A stretch of DNA of 64,000 nucleotides from Brevibacillus gelatini. Its GTDB lineage: Bacteria; Bacillota; Bacilli; Brevibacillales; Brevibacillaceae. The notes beneath the pieces were generated by a model that worked only from the letters and a program-made list of their open reading frames with translations, did not search any database and was not told the origin of the DNA. Within the stretch, counting starts at the first letter, position 1. Every line of letters starts with the position of its first letter. Shown piece by piece: positions 42,530 to 50,461 of this stretch. The translations under genes were made by a program, and so were the position numbers. The DNA lies in NCBI RefSeq assembly GCF_003710935.1, contig NZ_RHHS01000017.1:62001-126000 (forward strand), in the 5' to 3' direction.

Positions 42530-43313
42530 CAGATACCACCTCCATCTCTTTCCAGACACGGTGGAACAAATCCTGGAAGCCCTCCTGGTTGCGGGCGTGA
42601 AATGGCAGGGATTCGCGAATGGCGGCAGGAACGGCCAGTTCGCAGCTGACACGTCCCGGATTGCGGGAAAAGATGTAAATGCGATCGCCCATGGCAATCG
42701 ATTCGGACAGGTCGTGTGTGACCAGGATGGCGGTTTTTTTGTGCTTGCGCAGCGTGGAAAAGACGAGGTCTTCCAGCTTCAGCTTCGTCTGATAGTCCAG
42801 GGCGGAAAACGGTTCATCGAGCAGCAGCACTTCCGGTTGACAGGCAAGGGTGCGGACGAGGGCGACCCGCTGTCTCATGCCGCCGGACAACTGCTGCGGA
42901 GAAGCTTTGCGCACGTCGGCCAGCTCCATTTCATCGAGCAGATGCAAGGCGTATTGCTCCGTCTCCCTGGTGCGGATTCCCTGGATGTCGAGGCCGAGAA
43001 AAACGTTGTCTTCAATCGAGCGCCAGTTGAACAAATAGTCCTGCTGGAGCATGTAGCCAACCTGCCGGGACGTTCCGCGGACAGGTTTTCCGTCAATGAG
43101 CACTTTTCCCGCGGTGGGCGTCTCCAGTCCTGCGATGAGGGAGAGCAGTGTCGTCTTGCCACAACCACTAGGGCCGACCAGACAGATGAACTCGCCTTCC
43201 TCCACGCGCAGGTTGATGTCCCGGACCGCCATGAACGCCCTGGTCGTGGATAAGTAGAGATGGGTTACGTGGGAAAGTTCAATCTTGGCCTGCGTAGAAG
43301 GAATCTGGTTCAT
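42510..43313 (-). CDS. ABC transporter ATP-binding protein (SsuB/TauB/ThiZ type)
   Basis: A 267-aa ATPase energising the importer. Walker A GPSGCGKT (47-54), Q-loop YMLQQD, signature LSGGMRQR, Walker B VLLLDEP and the switch His in LVTHDL are all present. The ATG at 43313 follows the binding-protein gene by 5 nt. Cytoplasmic, bound to the permease encoded next. Confidence 0.93.
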   Translation of the reverse strand: MNQIPSTQAKIELSHVTHLYLSTTRAFMAVRDINLRVEEGEFICLVGPSGCGKTTLLSLIAGLETPTAGKVLIDGKPVRGTSRQVGYMLQQDYLFNWRSIEDNVFLGLDIQGIRTRETEQYALHLLDEMELADVRKASPQQLSGGMRQRVALVRTLACQPEVLLLDEPFSALDYQTKLKLEDLVFSTLRKHKKTAILVTHDLSESIAMGDRIYIFSRNPGRVSCELAVPAAIRESLPFHARNQEGFQDLFHRVWKEMEVVSGAAKGN

Positions 43314-43318
43314 GGCGA

Positions 43319-44311
43319 TTATTTCCCTTCCTTGGCTTGTTTGGCAAAGGTGGTATTGACCAGCCTGGTGTAATCCGCCCGTTGCTTCAACTCACCTGCC
43401 GCATCCATGATTTCCTGCAGCCGGTTCCATTCCTCTTCATCCAACACCGGATCGGTGGCGTAGGAGCCTTGCTCCAGATAGCGCTGGATCGCGTTCTCCA
43501 AAATTTGCGGGTCGATCTGCTCGAAGTATTTGCCGATGACTTCAGCCGTTTCCCTGGCGCTGTGGCTGGCAACCCACTGTTGCCCTTTGTAGACCGCATT
43601 GGTAAACTTTTGGATAGTCGAAGCATTGCTGTCGATATAGCTTTGCTTCGTCATGTAGACCGTGTAAGGGACGGTGCCGCTTTCCTTGCCGAAGGAGGCG
43701 ACGACATGGCCGATCCCTTCCTGTTCAAAGCGGGACGCTTCCGGCTCGAACAGCTGTACATATTCTCCGGTTCCGGAAGCAAAGGAAGAGGCAATGTTTT
43801 TAAACTCGATATTCTGGATCAGTTCCAGATCGCTTTGCGGATTGATATGGTGCTTTTTCAGCACGTATTCGCCGACCATTTGCGGCATGCCGCCCTTGCG
43901 CTGGCCAAGGAAGACACTGCCTTTTAGCTGGTCAAAAGAAAAATGGTCTGTTTGGTTGCGCGCGACGAGGAAAGTACCGTCTGTCTGCGTCAGCTGCGCG
44001 AAGTTGACGACGACGTCTGCCGCCCCTTGCTGGGAGACGTAAATGCTCGTTTCCGAACCGACCAGAGCGACTTCGATCCCGCCGGACAAGAGAGCGGACA
44101 TCACCTTGTCACCGCCTGGAATGGTGGACAGTTCCACGTCCAGGCCTTCTTCCTTGAAAAATCCCTTTTCCAGCGCAACGTATTGGGGAGCGTAAAAAAG
44201 GGAGCGGGTTACTTCGCCAATTCTTATTTTTTCAGAAGTGCTGGAGCAGCCGGTCAGAGCGGCGAACAGAACGAGACACGCAGCCAGCCCCAGCGCTACA
44301 TATCGTTTCAT
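43319..44311 (-). CDS. ABC transporter substrate-binding lipoprotein (NMT1/SsuA/NrtA type)
   Basis: A 330-aa lipoprotein with signal peptide and lipobox LTGC at about residues 19-22, and an NMT1/SsuA-like mature domain (RSLFYAPQYVALEKGFFKEEGLDVELST). It captures the substrate for the permease/ATPase pair downstream. Relatives bind sulfonates, nitrate, riboflavin or thiamine precursors; no TPP, FMN or S-box riboswitch is seen upstream, so the ligand stays open. ATG 44311 with AGGAGGG 10 nt upstream. Divergent from rnz. Confidence 0.88.
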   Translation of the reverse strand: MKRYVALGLAACLVLFAALTGCSSTSEKIRIGEVTRSLFYAPQYVALEKGFFKEEGLDVELSTIPGGDKVMSALLSGGIEVALVGSETSIYVSQQGAADVVVNFAQLTQTDGTFLVARNQTDHFSFDQLKGSVFLGQRKGGMPQMVGEYVLKKHHINPQSDLELIQNIEFKNIASSFASGTGEYVQLFEPEASRFEQEGIGHVVASFGKESGTVPYTVYMTKQSYIDSNASTIQKFTNAVYKGQQWVASHSARETAEVIGKYFEQIDPQILENAIQRYLEQGSYATDPVLDEEEWNRLQEIMDAAGELKQRADYTRLVNTTFAKQAKEGK

Positions 44312-44441
44312 TATCGGGTGTCCCTCCTTGCTAGGCTGTTGTTTGTTGTAAGTTATGCGCCCGGACAAAAAAGGGTGAATGCCTACAGACCTTGACAGGC
44401 ACGCTTGCGGGATACTCCGTCAAAGGAGAGGTGCAATCGTC

Positions 44442-45401
44442 GTGATCGTGACATTTTTAGGTACGGGTTCAGGAGCGCCCACTACCCGCCGCAATGTGAG
44501 CGGAATTGGGCTTCGTTTTTTGCAGGCAGGAAAATGGTGGCTGTTTGACTGCGGGGAAGGCACACAGCATCAGCTGCTGCGCTCTCCGATGAAAATCAGC
44601 CAGCTGGAAAAAATTTTCATTACACATTTGCACGGCGATCACCTGTACGGTCTGATCGGCTTGCTTGCCTCCCGATCGCTGCGCAACGGGGAAGCATCTC
44701 CGCTTGCCTTGTACGGTCCGCCGGGGCTGGATCGGTATTTTCGCGCGATCATGGATGTCAGCCCGGTGCATTTGCAATACCCGCTGGAGTTGCACATTGT
44801 CAGCGAAGGCGTTGTGTACGAAGACGAGGAAGTGATCGTCACATGTCGCAAGGCGAAGCATCGGGTGCCATCGTTCGCCTACAGCGTCGTGGAAAAAGAC
44901 AAGCCGGGAGCGTTTCTGGTCGAGCGGGCGAAAGAAGCGGGGGTGCCGGCGGGGCCGCTGTTTGGCGCGTTGAAACGGGGAGAGCAAGTCACGCTGCCTG
45001 ACGGTCGCGTGCTGGATGGCAAACAGTTTGTCGGCGCGCCGCAGCCAGGCCGCAAAATCGTTTTCAGCGGGGATACGGAGCCGTGCCACAGTGTCGAGGA
45101 ACTTGCGGCAGGAGCCGATCTTTTGGTGCATGAGGCGACATACGCCGATCACGACAAGGAGCTTGCTGCGCGCAGCGGGCATTCTACGGCGAAAGAGGCT
45201 GCCGAACTGGCCAGGCGGGCAGGGGTGAAAGCACTTTGTCTGACGCACTTCAGCCCGCGCTATGAAGATGAGGATGGCGATTTTTCCATGGCCGATCTGC
45301 TGGCCGAAGCGCAGGCAATATTTCCGGCGACGCAGCTCGCGGAGGATTTGGGGAGTGTCGAGGTAAAACGAGTGCGAAAAACGGTGGGAGAAACCGGGTA
45401 A
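44442..45401 (+). CDS. rnz: Ribonuclease Z
   Basis: A 319-aa metallo-beta-lactamase-fold tRNA 3'-endonuclease that matures tRNA precursors lacking an encoded CCA. Zn motif THLHGDHLYG (H62, H64, D66, H67), FSGDTEPC and the C-terminal LTHFSPRY are in place, as is the exosite-like insertion of ZiPD proteins. GTG 44442 (MIVTFLGTGSGAP) lies 10 nt after AAAGGAGAGG; the frame is open 63 nt further upstream. Confidence 0.95.
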   Translation: MIVTFLGTGSGAPTTRRNVSGIGLRFLQAGKWWLFDCGEGTQHQLLRSPMKISQLEKIFITHLHGDHLYGLIGLLASRSLRNGEASPLALYGPPGLDRYFRAIMDVSPVHLQYPLELHIVSEGVVYEDEEVIVTCRKAKHRVPSFAYSVVEKDKPGAFLVERAKEAGVPAGPLFGALKRGEQVTLPDGRVLDGKQFVGAPQPGRKIVFSGDTEPCHSVEELAAGADLLVHEATYADHDKELAARSGHSTAKEAAELARRAGVKALCLTHFSPRYEDEDGDFSMADLLAEAQAIFPATQLAEDLGSVEVKRVRKTVGETG

Positions 45402-45520
45402 TCCTGTTATCATGTAAAAATGATGACTTCCGGCTCGTGCAGCCATCGGATGCGTTCGGGCCGGAACGACATATTCATCGGGAAAAAGAGAGCGCAACGG
45501 GAGAGGAAAGGTGAAAGGCA

Positions 45521-46177
45521 GTGTCCGGTAGTCGGATCAGCAGGTCGATTGTCATTCGCTACGCCATGTTTGTCCTGGGGCTGTTTATCGGGGCGTTGGG
45601 CTGTGTGCTCGCCATCAAGGCAAACCTTGGCGTGGCGCCGTGGGATACGTTCCACATCGGCTTGCAAAAAACGTTTGGATTAACCATTGGTATTTGGTCG
45701 CAGATCGTCGGTTTGGCTGTCATTTTCTCCTCCTACCTGATCGCCAAAATCAAGCCGACTTTTGGCATGTTTTTGAACATGGTCTGTTTTGGGAGCTTTC
45801 TCGATTTCATTCTGTGGCTCGATGTCGTGCCGGAACTGACATCCCTCTGGTCGCAACTGGCGATGTTTTTGCTGGGCCTTGTGGTAATGAACATCGGAAT
45901 CGGGATGTATTTGTCGCCACGCCTGGGGGCCGGACCGCGCGACAGCTTCATGCTGGCGATGAATGAGCGGCTCGGCTGGAGCATTCAGAAGGTTCGGCTG
46001 ATTATTGAAGTGACGGTCTTGATTGCAGGTGCAGCTTTGGGCGGACCCGTCTCCATCGGGACAGTGCTGATCGCCTTGCTGACTGGGCCGATGATCCAGA
46101 GGACAATTCCATTTTGGCAATCTGTTATGAAAAAGCAGTACGGCTTGCTGGAGCCAATCGAGCGTCGGGCGAGTTGA
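45521..46177 (+). CDS. YczE/YyaS-family membrane protein
   Basis: A 218-aa protein with five hydrophobic segments and the family blocks LGCVLAIKANLGVAPWDTFHIGL and GMYLSPRLGAGPRDSFMLA. B. subtilis YczE is needed for surfactin and bacillaene production, possibly through membrane effects, but the biochemical role is not known. GTG 45521 is preceded by GGAAAGGTGAAAGG. A short hairpin (AAGCGG/CCGCTT then TTTCC) follows the stop. Confidence 0.82.
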   Translation: MSGSRISRSIVIRYAMFVLGLFIGALGCVLAIKANLGVAPWDTFHIGLQKTFGLTIGIWSQIVGLAVIFSSYLIAKIKPTFGMFLNMVCFGSFLDFILWLDVVPELTSLWSQLAMFLLGLVVMNIGIGMYLSPRLGAGPRDSFMLAMNERLGWSIQKVRLIIEVTVLIAGAALGGPVSIGTVLIALLTGPMIQRTIPFWQSVMKKQYGLLEPIERRAS

Positions 46178-46308
46178 AGCGGATGCCGCTTTTCCTCACA
46201 GCAACTACACGTGCAGCAAGAAATGGGCACGGTATGGGCGGACGTCCAATCACGTTTGGCTATTCGCACATACATTATGATTAGTTGCTGACAAAGGAGG
46301 GAAAGCGT

Positions 46309-46398
46309 ATGAGTCTGTTCAACGGAGGATTCGACGATTTTGCTTTGATTTTGGTGTTGTTCGTATTGCTGACAATCGTTGGTTGCGCTTGCGACTAA
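46309..46398 (+). CDS. YjcZ-family small hydrophobic protein (29 aa, spore-associated family)
   Basis: A 29-aa protein, MSLFNGGFDDFALILVLFVL followed by LTIVGCACD: polar Gly-containing start, one membrane helix, Cys-containing tail, the same plan as the gene at 14713. Strong RBS AAAGGAGGG 7 nt before ATG 46309. A CATACATTA sequence at 46269-46277 resembles the -10 of mother-cell sigma factors (sigma-E/sigma-K), consistent with late sporulation expression, but the -35 is unclear. Confidence 0.82.
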   Translation: MSLFNGGFDDFALILVLFVLLTIVGCACD

Positions 46399-46437
46399 TA
46401 GGGTAACAAGTCGCCTGTACAGGTTGGCAATAGCAAG

Positions 46438-46465
46438 AGGGAGAGCGTAGCGGCTCTCCCTTTTT
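46438..46465 (+). terminator. Terminator of the YjcZ-type gene
   Basis: Perfect stem AGGGAGAGC/GCTCTCCCT, 6-nt loop, then TTTT. Confidence 0.88.
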
Positions 46466-46489
46466 GCTGTAGATGATGGATCGGCTGTG

Positions 46490-46726
46490 TCAGCCGAGCT
46501 TTTCATGAACCTGCTTTTTGACGCTTGAAATCTGCTTGTCGGACAGTTTGACCCCTACAGCCTTGCTGATCTTTTTAATCAGGTCGCCAAGCTTTTTGTC
46601 ATCCTTCAAATCTTTTTTCGTAATCCCCTTAGCCAGTGACTTAATATCGTCCATTTTCCACTTTTTCTTGCTCTTTTTGTTGATTTTTTTCAGAAGGTCG
46701 CTTGGCTTCTTGCCTTTTGCTGCCAT
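46490..46726 (-). CDS. SpoVIF-like stage VI sporulation protein
   Basis: A 78-aa very lysine-rich soluble protein (about a third Lys): MAAKGKKPSDLLKKINKKSK, then DIKSLAKGITKKDLKDDKKLGDLIKKI and VGVKLSDKQISSVKKQV. The alternation of short helices with LAKG and LIKKISKAVGV fits the SpoVIF/YjcC family, which acts in spore coat assembly by modulating GerE/SigK-dependent expression in B. subtilis. It is convergent with the YjcZ-type gene, another spore gene. Confidence 0.65.
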   Translation of the reverse strand: MAAKGKKPSDLLKKINKKSKKKWKMDDIKSLAKGITKKDLKDDKKLGDLIKKISKAVGVKLSDKQISSVKKQVHEKLG

Positions 46727-46919
46727 ACAGCATTCACTCCTCTAACGAATATCATTTGCGTCTGCCCTTTGCAAATATATGGGAGAAGCCTCCTGTTCGG
46801 TTGGACAGATCGACCGGGCCACTCGCCTATTTTGCCGGACACTGTACAAATGCCCACGCAGACACAGGCGGATGTGACATAGGATGTGGCAACGCCATGC
46901 ATGACAGGAGGCTAATGGG

Positions 46920-47861
46920 TTGAAAATCATCAGCTTTCAACGGGGGATGCCGATTCGTGAAATCCTGAGCGATTTGCAGAAAAAAGTGACGACCAAAACG
47001 GAAAGACTGCCTTGGCGATGCTACGATGAATGGTCATGCCTGTGCATCAAGGACAACATATATGAGCAGTTCTGCGAGCATTTTCGCAGGTATCAGGCGA
47101 TGGTCGAGGAGAATGTGACGGTAAGCGTACACGCAAAGACAGAGGCAATGCCAGAGGGCGAAGAGGAAATCCCGTGGGGCGTTCGTTATGTCGGAGCCGA
47201 GCGGCTGTGGCGAAAAGGCAAGGGAGAGGGTGTGAAGGTCGCTGTCATTGACACGGGAATCTCCCGCGATCATTTTGACTTGAAGGGCCGCATCAAAGGG
47301 GGCGTCCATTTTGTGCGCGGCAAGCAAAACGGGCACGGCACGCATGTGGCCGGGATCATTGTGGCGGAGATGAACCAGCGCGGGATTGTCGGTGTGTCTC
47401 CTGAGGCCGATTTGTATGACGTTCGCGCCTTTGACCACGAAGGCAAAGCATCGCTGTCAACGATCTTGCAGGCTTTGCAATGGTCAATCGCCAATCAAAT
47501 GGATGTTATCAACATGAGCTTTGGCATGCCAGCGTACAGCGAGGCGTTGGCGCGCGCGGTGGAAAAGGCGCACGAGCGCGGCATCGTCATGGTCGCTTCG
47601 GCAGGAAACAGCGGGGGAGCGGTCGAGTATCCGGCCAGGTATAAAAACGTCATGGGGGTAAGCGCCATCGATCAGTCTGGCAGACTGGCGTCTTTTAGCG
47701 CACGCGGCAAAGGGGCAGACATGAAGGCGCCTGGCGTGGAAATTTTATCGACCTGGCCCGGGAATCAGTTTAAAAAGCTGAACGGCACCTCTATGGCTGC
47801 TCCGCACGTCTCCGGTCTGATGGCGCTGGAAATCGGGCGCAAGCGGAACAAAAAGAAATAG
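46920..47861 (+). CDS. Intracellular subtilisin-like serine protease (S8)
   Basis: A 313-aa subtilase without signal peptide, hence cytoplasmic. Catalytic triad: D111 (VAVIDTGIS), H139 (NGHGTHVAG), S291 (GTSMAAPHVSG); the oxyanion Asn region VASAGNSGG is present. The first 80 residues form an N-terminal extension with three Cys (WRCYDEWSCLC) that does not show the LIPY motif typical of the short ISP propeptide. TTG 46920 is 8 nt after AGGAGG. Intracellular subtilisins degrade protein in stationary phase and sporulation. Confidence 0.88.
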   Translation: MKIISFQRGMPIREILSDLQKKVTTKTERLPWRCYDEWSCLCIKDNIYEQFCEHFRRYQAMVEENVTVSVHAKTEAMPEGEEEIPWGVRYVGAERLWRKGKGEGVKVAVIDTGISRDHFDLKGRIKGGVHFVRGKQNGHGTHVAGIIVAEMNQRGIVGVSPEADLYDVRAFDHEGKASLSTILQALQWSIANQMDVINMSFGMPAYSEALARAVEKAHERGIVMVASAGNSGGAVEYPARYKNVMGVSAIDQSGRLASFSARGKGADMKAPGVEILSTWPGNQFKKLNGTSMAAPHVSGLMALEIGRKRNKKK

Positions 47862-47863
47862 TC

Positions 47864-47916
47864 AGCGCGTACGAAGAAAGCTCCGTGGCAGCCGCGGAGC
47901 TTTCTTCGTACGCGCT
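47864..47916. terminator. 22-bp perfect inverted repeat between convergent genes
   Basis: 47864-47885 and 47895-47916 are exact reverse complements around a 9-nt loop (TGGCAGCCG). It begins 2 nt after the protease stop. There is no U-tract at either end, so termination or 3'-end protection is inferred from location. Confidence 0.7.
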
Positions 47917-47928
47917 TCATCGCAACGA

Positions 47929-48255
47929 TTATTGGTGTGCTTTGGTGTCATGGTCTTGCTGGACGCGAAACCATATATTAAGATCATTAATGATGCTCGC
48001 CAGTTCATGAATCTCGCTGTTCAGTTCACAAGAACGCGCGAAATTTTCCTCTTCGGCCATCTGTTTTGTCTTTTCGATGATGACGGCTTCCACCCGTTGG
48101 ATCTGATCGGGGATGGTCGCGCGAATTTCTTCCCATTCCATCAAAATGTCGGCTCGTTCCGTATGTGAATATGCCTCCCACGGCATATCCAATGCAGGAA
48201 GGCGAATGCCTAATCGTTCATCGTAAACAAAGTAATTGCGCAAAGGTGAACTCAC
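47929..48255 (-). CDS. Small protein of unknown function
   Basis: A 108-aa soluble, acidic, helical protein (RADILMEWEEIRATIPDQIQRVEAVIIEKTK; ELNSEIHELASIINDLNIWFR), possibly a coiled-coil dimer. GTG 48255 is preceded by CAGGAGAGGA; a TTG six codons later is an alternative. Family not recognised. Confidence 0.6.
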   Translation of the reverse strand: MSSPLRNYFVYDERLGIRLPALDMPWEAYSHTERADILMEWEEIRATIPDQIQRVEAVIIEKTKQMAEEENFARSCELNSEIHELASIINDLNIWFRVQQDHDTKAHQ

Positions 48256-48326
48256 TCCTCTCCTGTTCCATCATACCAAAAATGGAGCAGTGCGGGGAGA
48301 GAAAAGCGCATGAAAGGAAGTGGCAA

Positions 48327-48785
48327 ATGCAAAAAGGACGTGTCCTCATTGATGCCGATGCCTGCCCGCGCCAGGCGCTGGCCATCGCGCAGGAGCTGTG
48401 CAAGGAATACGGGTGGCTCTGCCAGACCTTTGCCAGCTACAATCATCAGATCGGCTCTGAACATCACGTAACGGTAGATGCCGGGCCGCAGGCGGTCGAT
48501 ATGAAGCTCGCCAACGAAACCCGTCCGGGCGATGTGGTCGTAACGCAGGATATTGGGCTGGCCGCGCTCATATTAGGCAAAAAGGCACAGCCGCTGACGC
48601 CGCACGGTTTCGTCTTTGAGCCGGAGCGGATTGCCTTTCATCTGGAAGAGCGAAACGAAAAAGCCCGCTATCGCCGCGGCGGAGGAAGAACGCGCGGACC
48701 TGCGGCGCGTACGCGCGAAGATGACCAACGCTTTGCGGCTGCGCTGCGCTCGCTGTTGGAGAGAGGAGAAACGCATGAGGGATAA
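48327..48785 (+). CDS. UPF0178 family protein (YaiI/YqxD)
   Basis: A 152-aa protein with the UPF0178 hallmarks VLIDADACP at the start, FASYNHQIGSEHHVTVDAGPQAVD and GDVVVTQDIGLAALIL, and an Arg/Gly-rich segment (RRGGGRTRGPAARTRED) that suggests nucleic-acid binding. The fold is PIN-like; function unknown. ATG 48327 follows AAAGGAAG. Its end overlaps the PAP2 gene by 11 nt. Confidence 0.88.
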   Translation: MQKGRVLIDADACPRQALAIAQELCKEYGWLCQTFASYNHQIGSEHHVTVDAGPQAVDMKLANETRPGDVVVTQDIGLAALILGKKAQPLTPHGFVFEPERIAFHLEERNEKARYRRGGGRTRGPAARTREDDQRFAAALRSLLERGETHEG

Positions 48786-49446
48786 AAACAGGGGGTTGCT
48801 TGTTTTCAGCATCGTCTTTGCGGTGCTTGGCGCCTGGATGATGCGCCGGTACATAGCAGGTCAGGCAGCGGGGATGGATCAGGCGGCATTTGCGCTGGTC
48901 GCAGAACTCCGTTCGGATGCCGCTACGGGCTTTTTTTCGCTACTCACGACTTTGGGCAACGCAACGTTTCTCGCACCGCTTGGTATCGTTGTAATCGCAG
49001 CCTTGTTCATCAAAGGGCACAAACTGGAAGCGGTCGTCATCCTGCTGGCATTGGGCGTGAGCGAGGTCGCGAACGAGCTGTTGAAGCTAATGTTTGCCCG
49101 TCCGCGGCCTGCTGGCATCAATCTGGTGGAGCTGCCGGGGTCGTTTTCGTTCCCAAGCGGCCACGCCATGATCGCTCCGTGCTTTTACCTCATGCTCGCC
49201 CTCGTGATCGCTCGCTGGTATCAGGAGAGAAGCTGGGCGGCGTATGTGCAGCCTGTTGCGCTCATCGTCTGCCTATTGCTTGCAGCAAGCCGCGTCTATC
49301 TAGGGGTGCATTTTTTGAGCGACGTGCTCACGGGATTTTGCCTGTCGATGTGCTGGTATTTTCTCGTTCGCTGGGGCTATGAAAGAAGGCTGGGGAGACG
49401 AGAGACAATCGTCGACCCCATACCGCAAACGCGCCAGATTTCCTAG
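48775..49446 (+). CDS. PAP2-family membrane phosphatase
   Basis: A 223-aa protein with about six membrane helices and all three phosphatase motifs: KLMFARPRP, FSFPSGHAM and SRVYLGVHFLSDVL. Such enzymes dephosphorylate undecaprenyl pyrophosphate or phosphatidyl phosphates at the membrane surface. ATG 48775 follows GAGAGGAGAA and overlaps the upstream UPF0178 gene, so both are co-translated. Its 3' end overlaps the convergent LysR gene by 4 nt. Confidence 0.88.
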   Translation: MRDKNRGLLVFSIVFAVLGAWMMRRYIAGQAAGMDQAAFALVAELRSDAATGFFSLLTTLGNATFLAPLGIVVIAALFIKGHKLEAVVILLALGVSEVANELLKLMFARPRPAGINLVELPGSFSFPSGHAMIAPCFYLMLALVIARWYQERSWAAYVQPVALIVCLLLAASRVYLGVHFLSDVLTGFCLSMCWYFLVRWGYERRLGRRETIVDPIPQTRQIS

Positions 49447-50327
49447 CTGGTCGAATAACCGAGTTCACTCATCAGACTCAGCCATTTTTCCACGCTGGGT
49501 TTATTTTTTTTGTCTTTCGGCAGGACGATATAGGCCGATCGTTTGGGAGGCTTGTTGCCTGTAATCGGCAGTTCCTTGAGCGTTCCGGCTGCCAGCTCCG
49601 CCTTGACTGTGGAGCGGGTCAGCAGGCTGACGCCCAGCCCCTCCTTAATCAGATCGATCGCCAGTTCCGCTTTGTCGACGGTCAGCTTGGGCACGTAGTT
49701 GCGCGGCAGCGTCTGTCTGATCCATTCGTTGAAGGGCGATCCCCAGTTCATGTAGATCAGCGGCAGGTTGCGAAGCTCGCGCGAGTCTACGTGAGTCGCC
49801 TGGGCGATGCTGCTCTGTGGACAGCAGACCAGGACGATTTCATCATCCCAGGTGGGAATGACTTCGAAGTTCGGCAAAGAAGGCGGTACATACACAATCC
49901 CGATCTGAATGACGTTGTCGAGCAAATATTGGATAACGGCAGAGGAATGCCCGGTTTTGGTGCTGATGGCAATTTGCGGGTAACGGTAATGATACTCTTT
50001 CAAGATCGGTTCGAGGGTTGAGGTCCAGATGGCGTTCAGACTGCCGATGGACAGGTAATCTTCATATGGCTGCAAAGAAGCGACTTCGTTGAGTGCCTCC
50101 TGGGACAGCTTGAGGATTCTTTCGGCATACGGCAGAAGCGTCAAACCCGCCTGGGTAATTTCCACACTTCGCTTGTCACGGATGAAAAGCGGCTTTCCTA
50201 CTTTTTCTTCCAGTTGCTTAATTCGCATCGTCACCGTAGACTGGACAAGATGGAGCATTTCCGCAGCCTTGGTGAAGTTTTTTGTCTGTGCCAACGTGTA
50301 GAAGGCGCGCAGTTGTTCAAAGTCCAT
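49443..50327 (-). CDS. LysR-family transcriptional regulator
   Basis: A 294-aa LTTR with an N-terminal winged HTH (MDFEQLRAFYTLAQTKNFTKAAEMLHLVQSTVTMRIKQLEEKVG) and a LysR substrate domain. ATG 50327 lies 10 nt after AGAGGG; the upstream ATG in frame is not RBS-supported. It is divergent from an MFS gene across a 134-nt region with a LysR-type box, so it probably controls that gene and itself. Effector unknown. Confidence 0.92.
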   Translation of the reverse strand: MDFEQLRAFYTLAQTKNFTKAAEMLHLVQSTVTMRIKQLEEKVGKPLFIRDKRSVEITQAGLTLLPYAERILKLSQEALNEVASLQPYEDYLSIGSLNAIWTSTLEPILKEYHYRYPQIAISTKTGHSSAVIQYLLDNVIQIGIVYVPPSLPNFEVIPTWDDEIVLVCCPQSSIAQATHVDSRELRNLPLIYMNWGSPFNEWIRQTLPRNYVPKLTVDKAELAIDLIKEGLGVSLLTRSTVKAELAAGTLKELPITGNKPPKRSAYIVLPKDKKNKPSVEKWLSLMSELGYSTS

Positions 50328-50343
50328 AGCGTGTGTTTCCCTC

Positions 50344-50362
50344 TTATCTAAATATTTGATAA
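50344..50362. promoter_or_regulatory. Candidate LysR operator (T-N11-A type)
   Basis: TTATC-N9-GATAA inverted repeat (50344-50362) in the divergent region between the LysR and MFS genes, with the T-N11-A core typical of LysR boxes. Confidence 0.55.
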
Positions 50363-50461
50363 CTATATACAAAAACGTTCGTTTCCCAAATTATACCTTG
50401 CTCTTTAAGCTGGGGGTATCCCCAAAATTGTGAGAGATAGCGGGAGAGCGAGGGGAATTAA

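Noticed and set aside
44312-44441. TPP riboswitch before the ABC importer
   Set aside because: No thi-box (CTGAGA...ACCTGATCTGG) on either strand.
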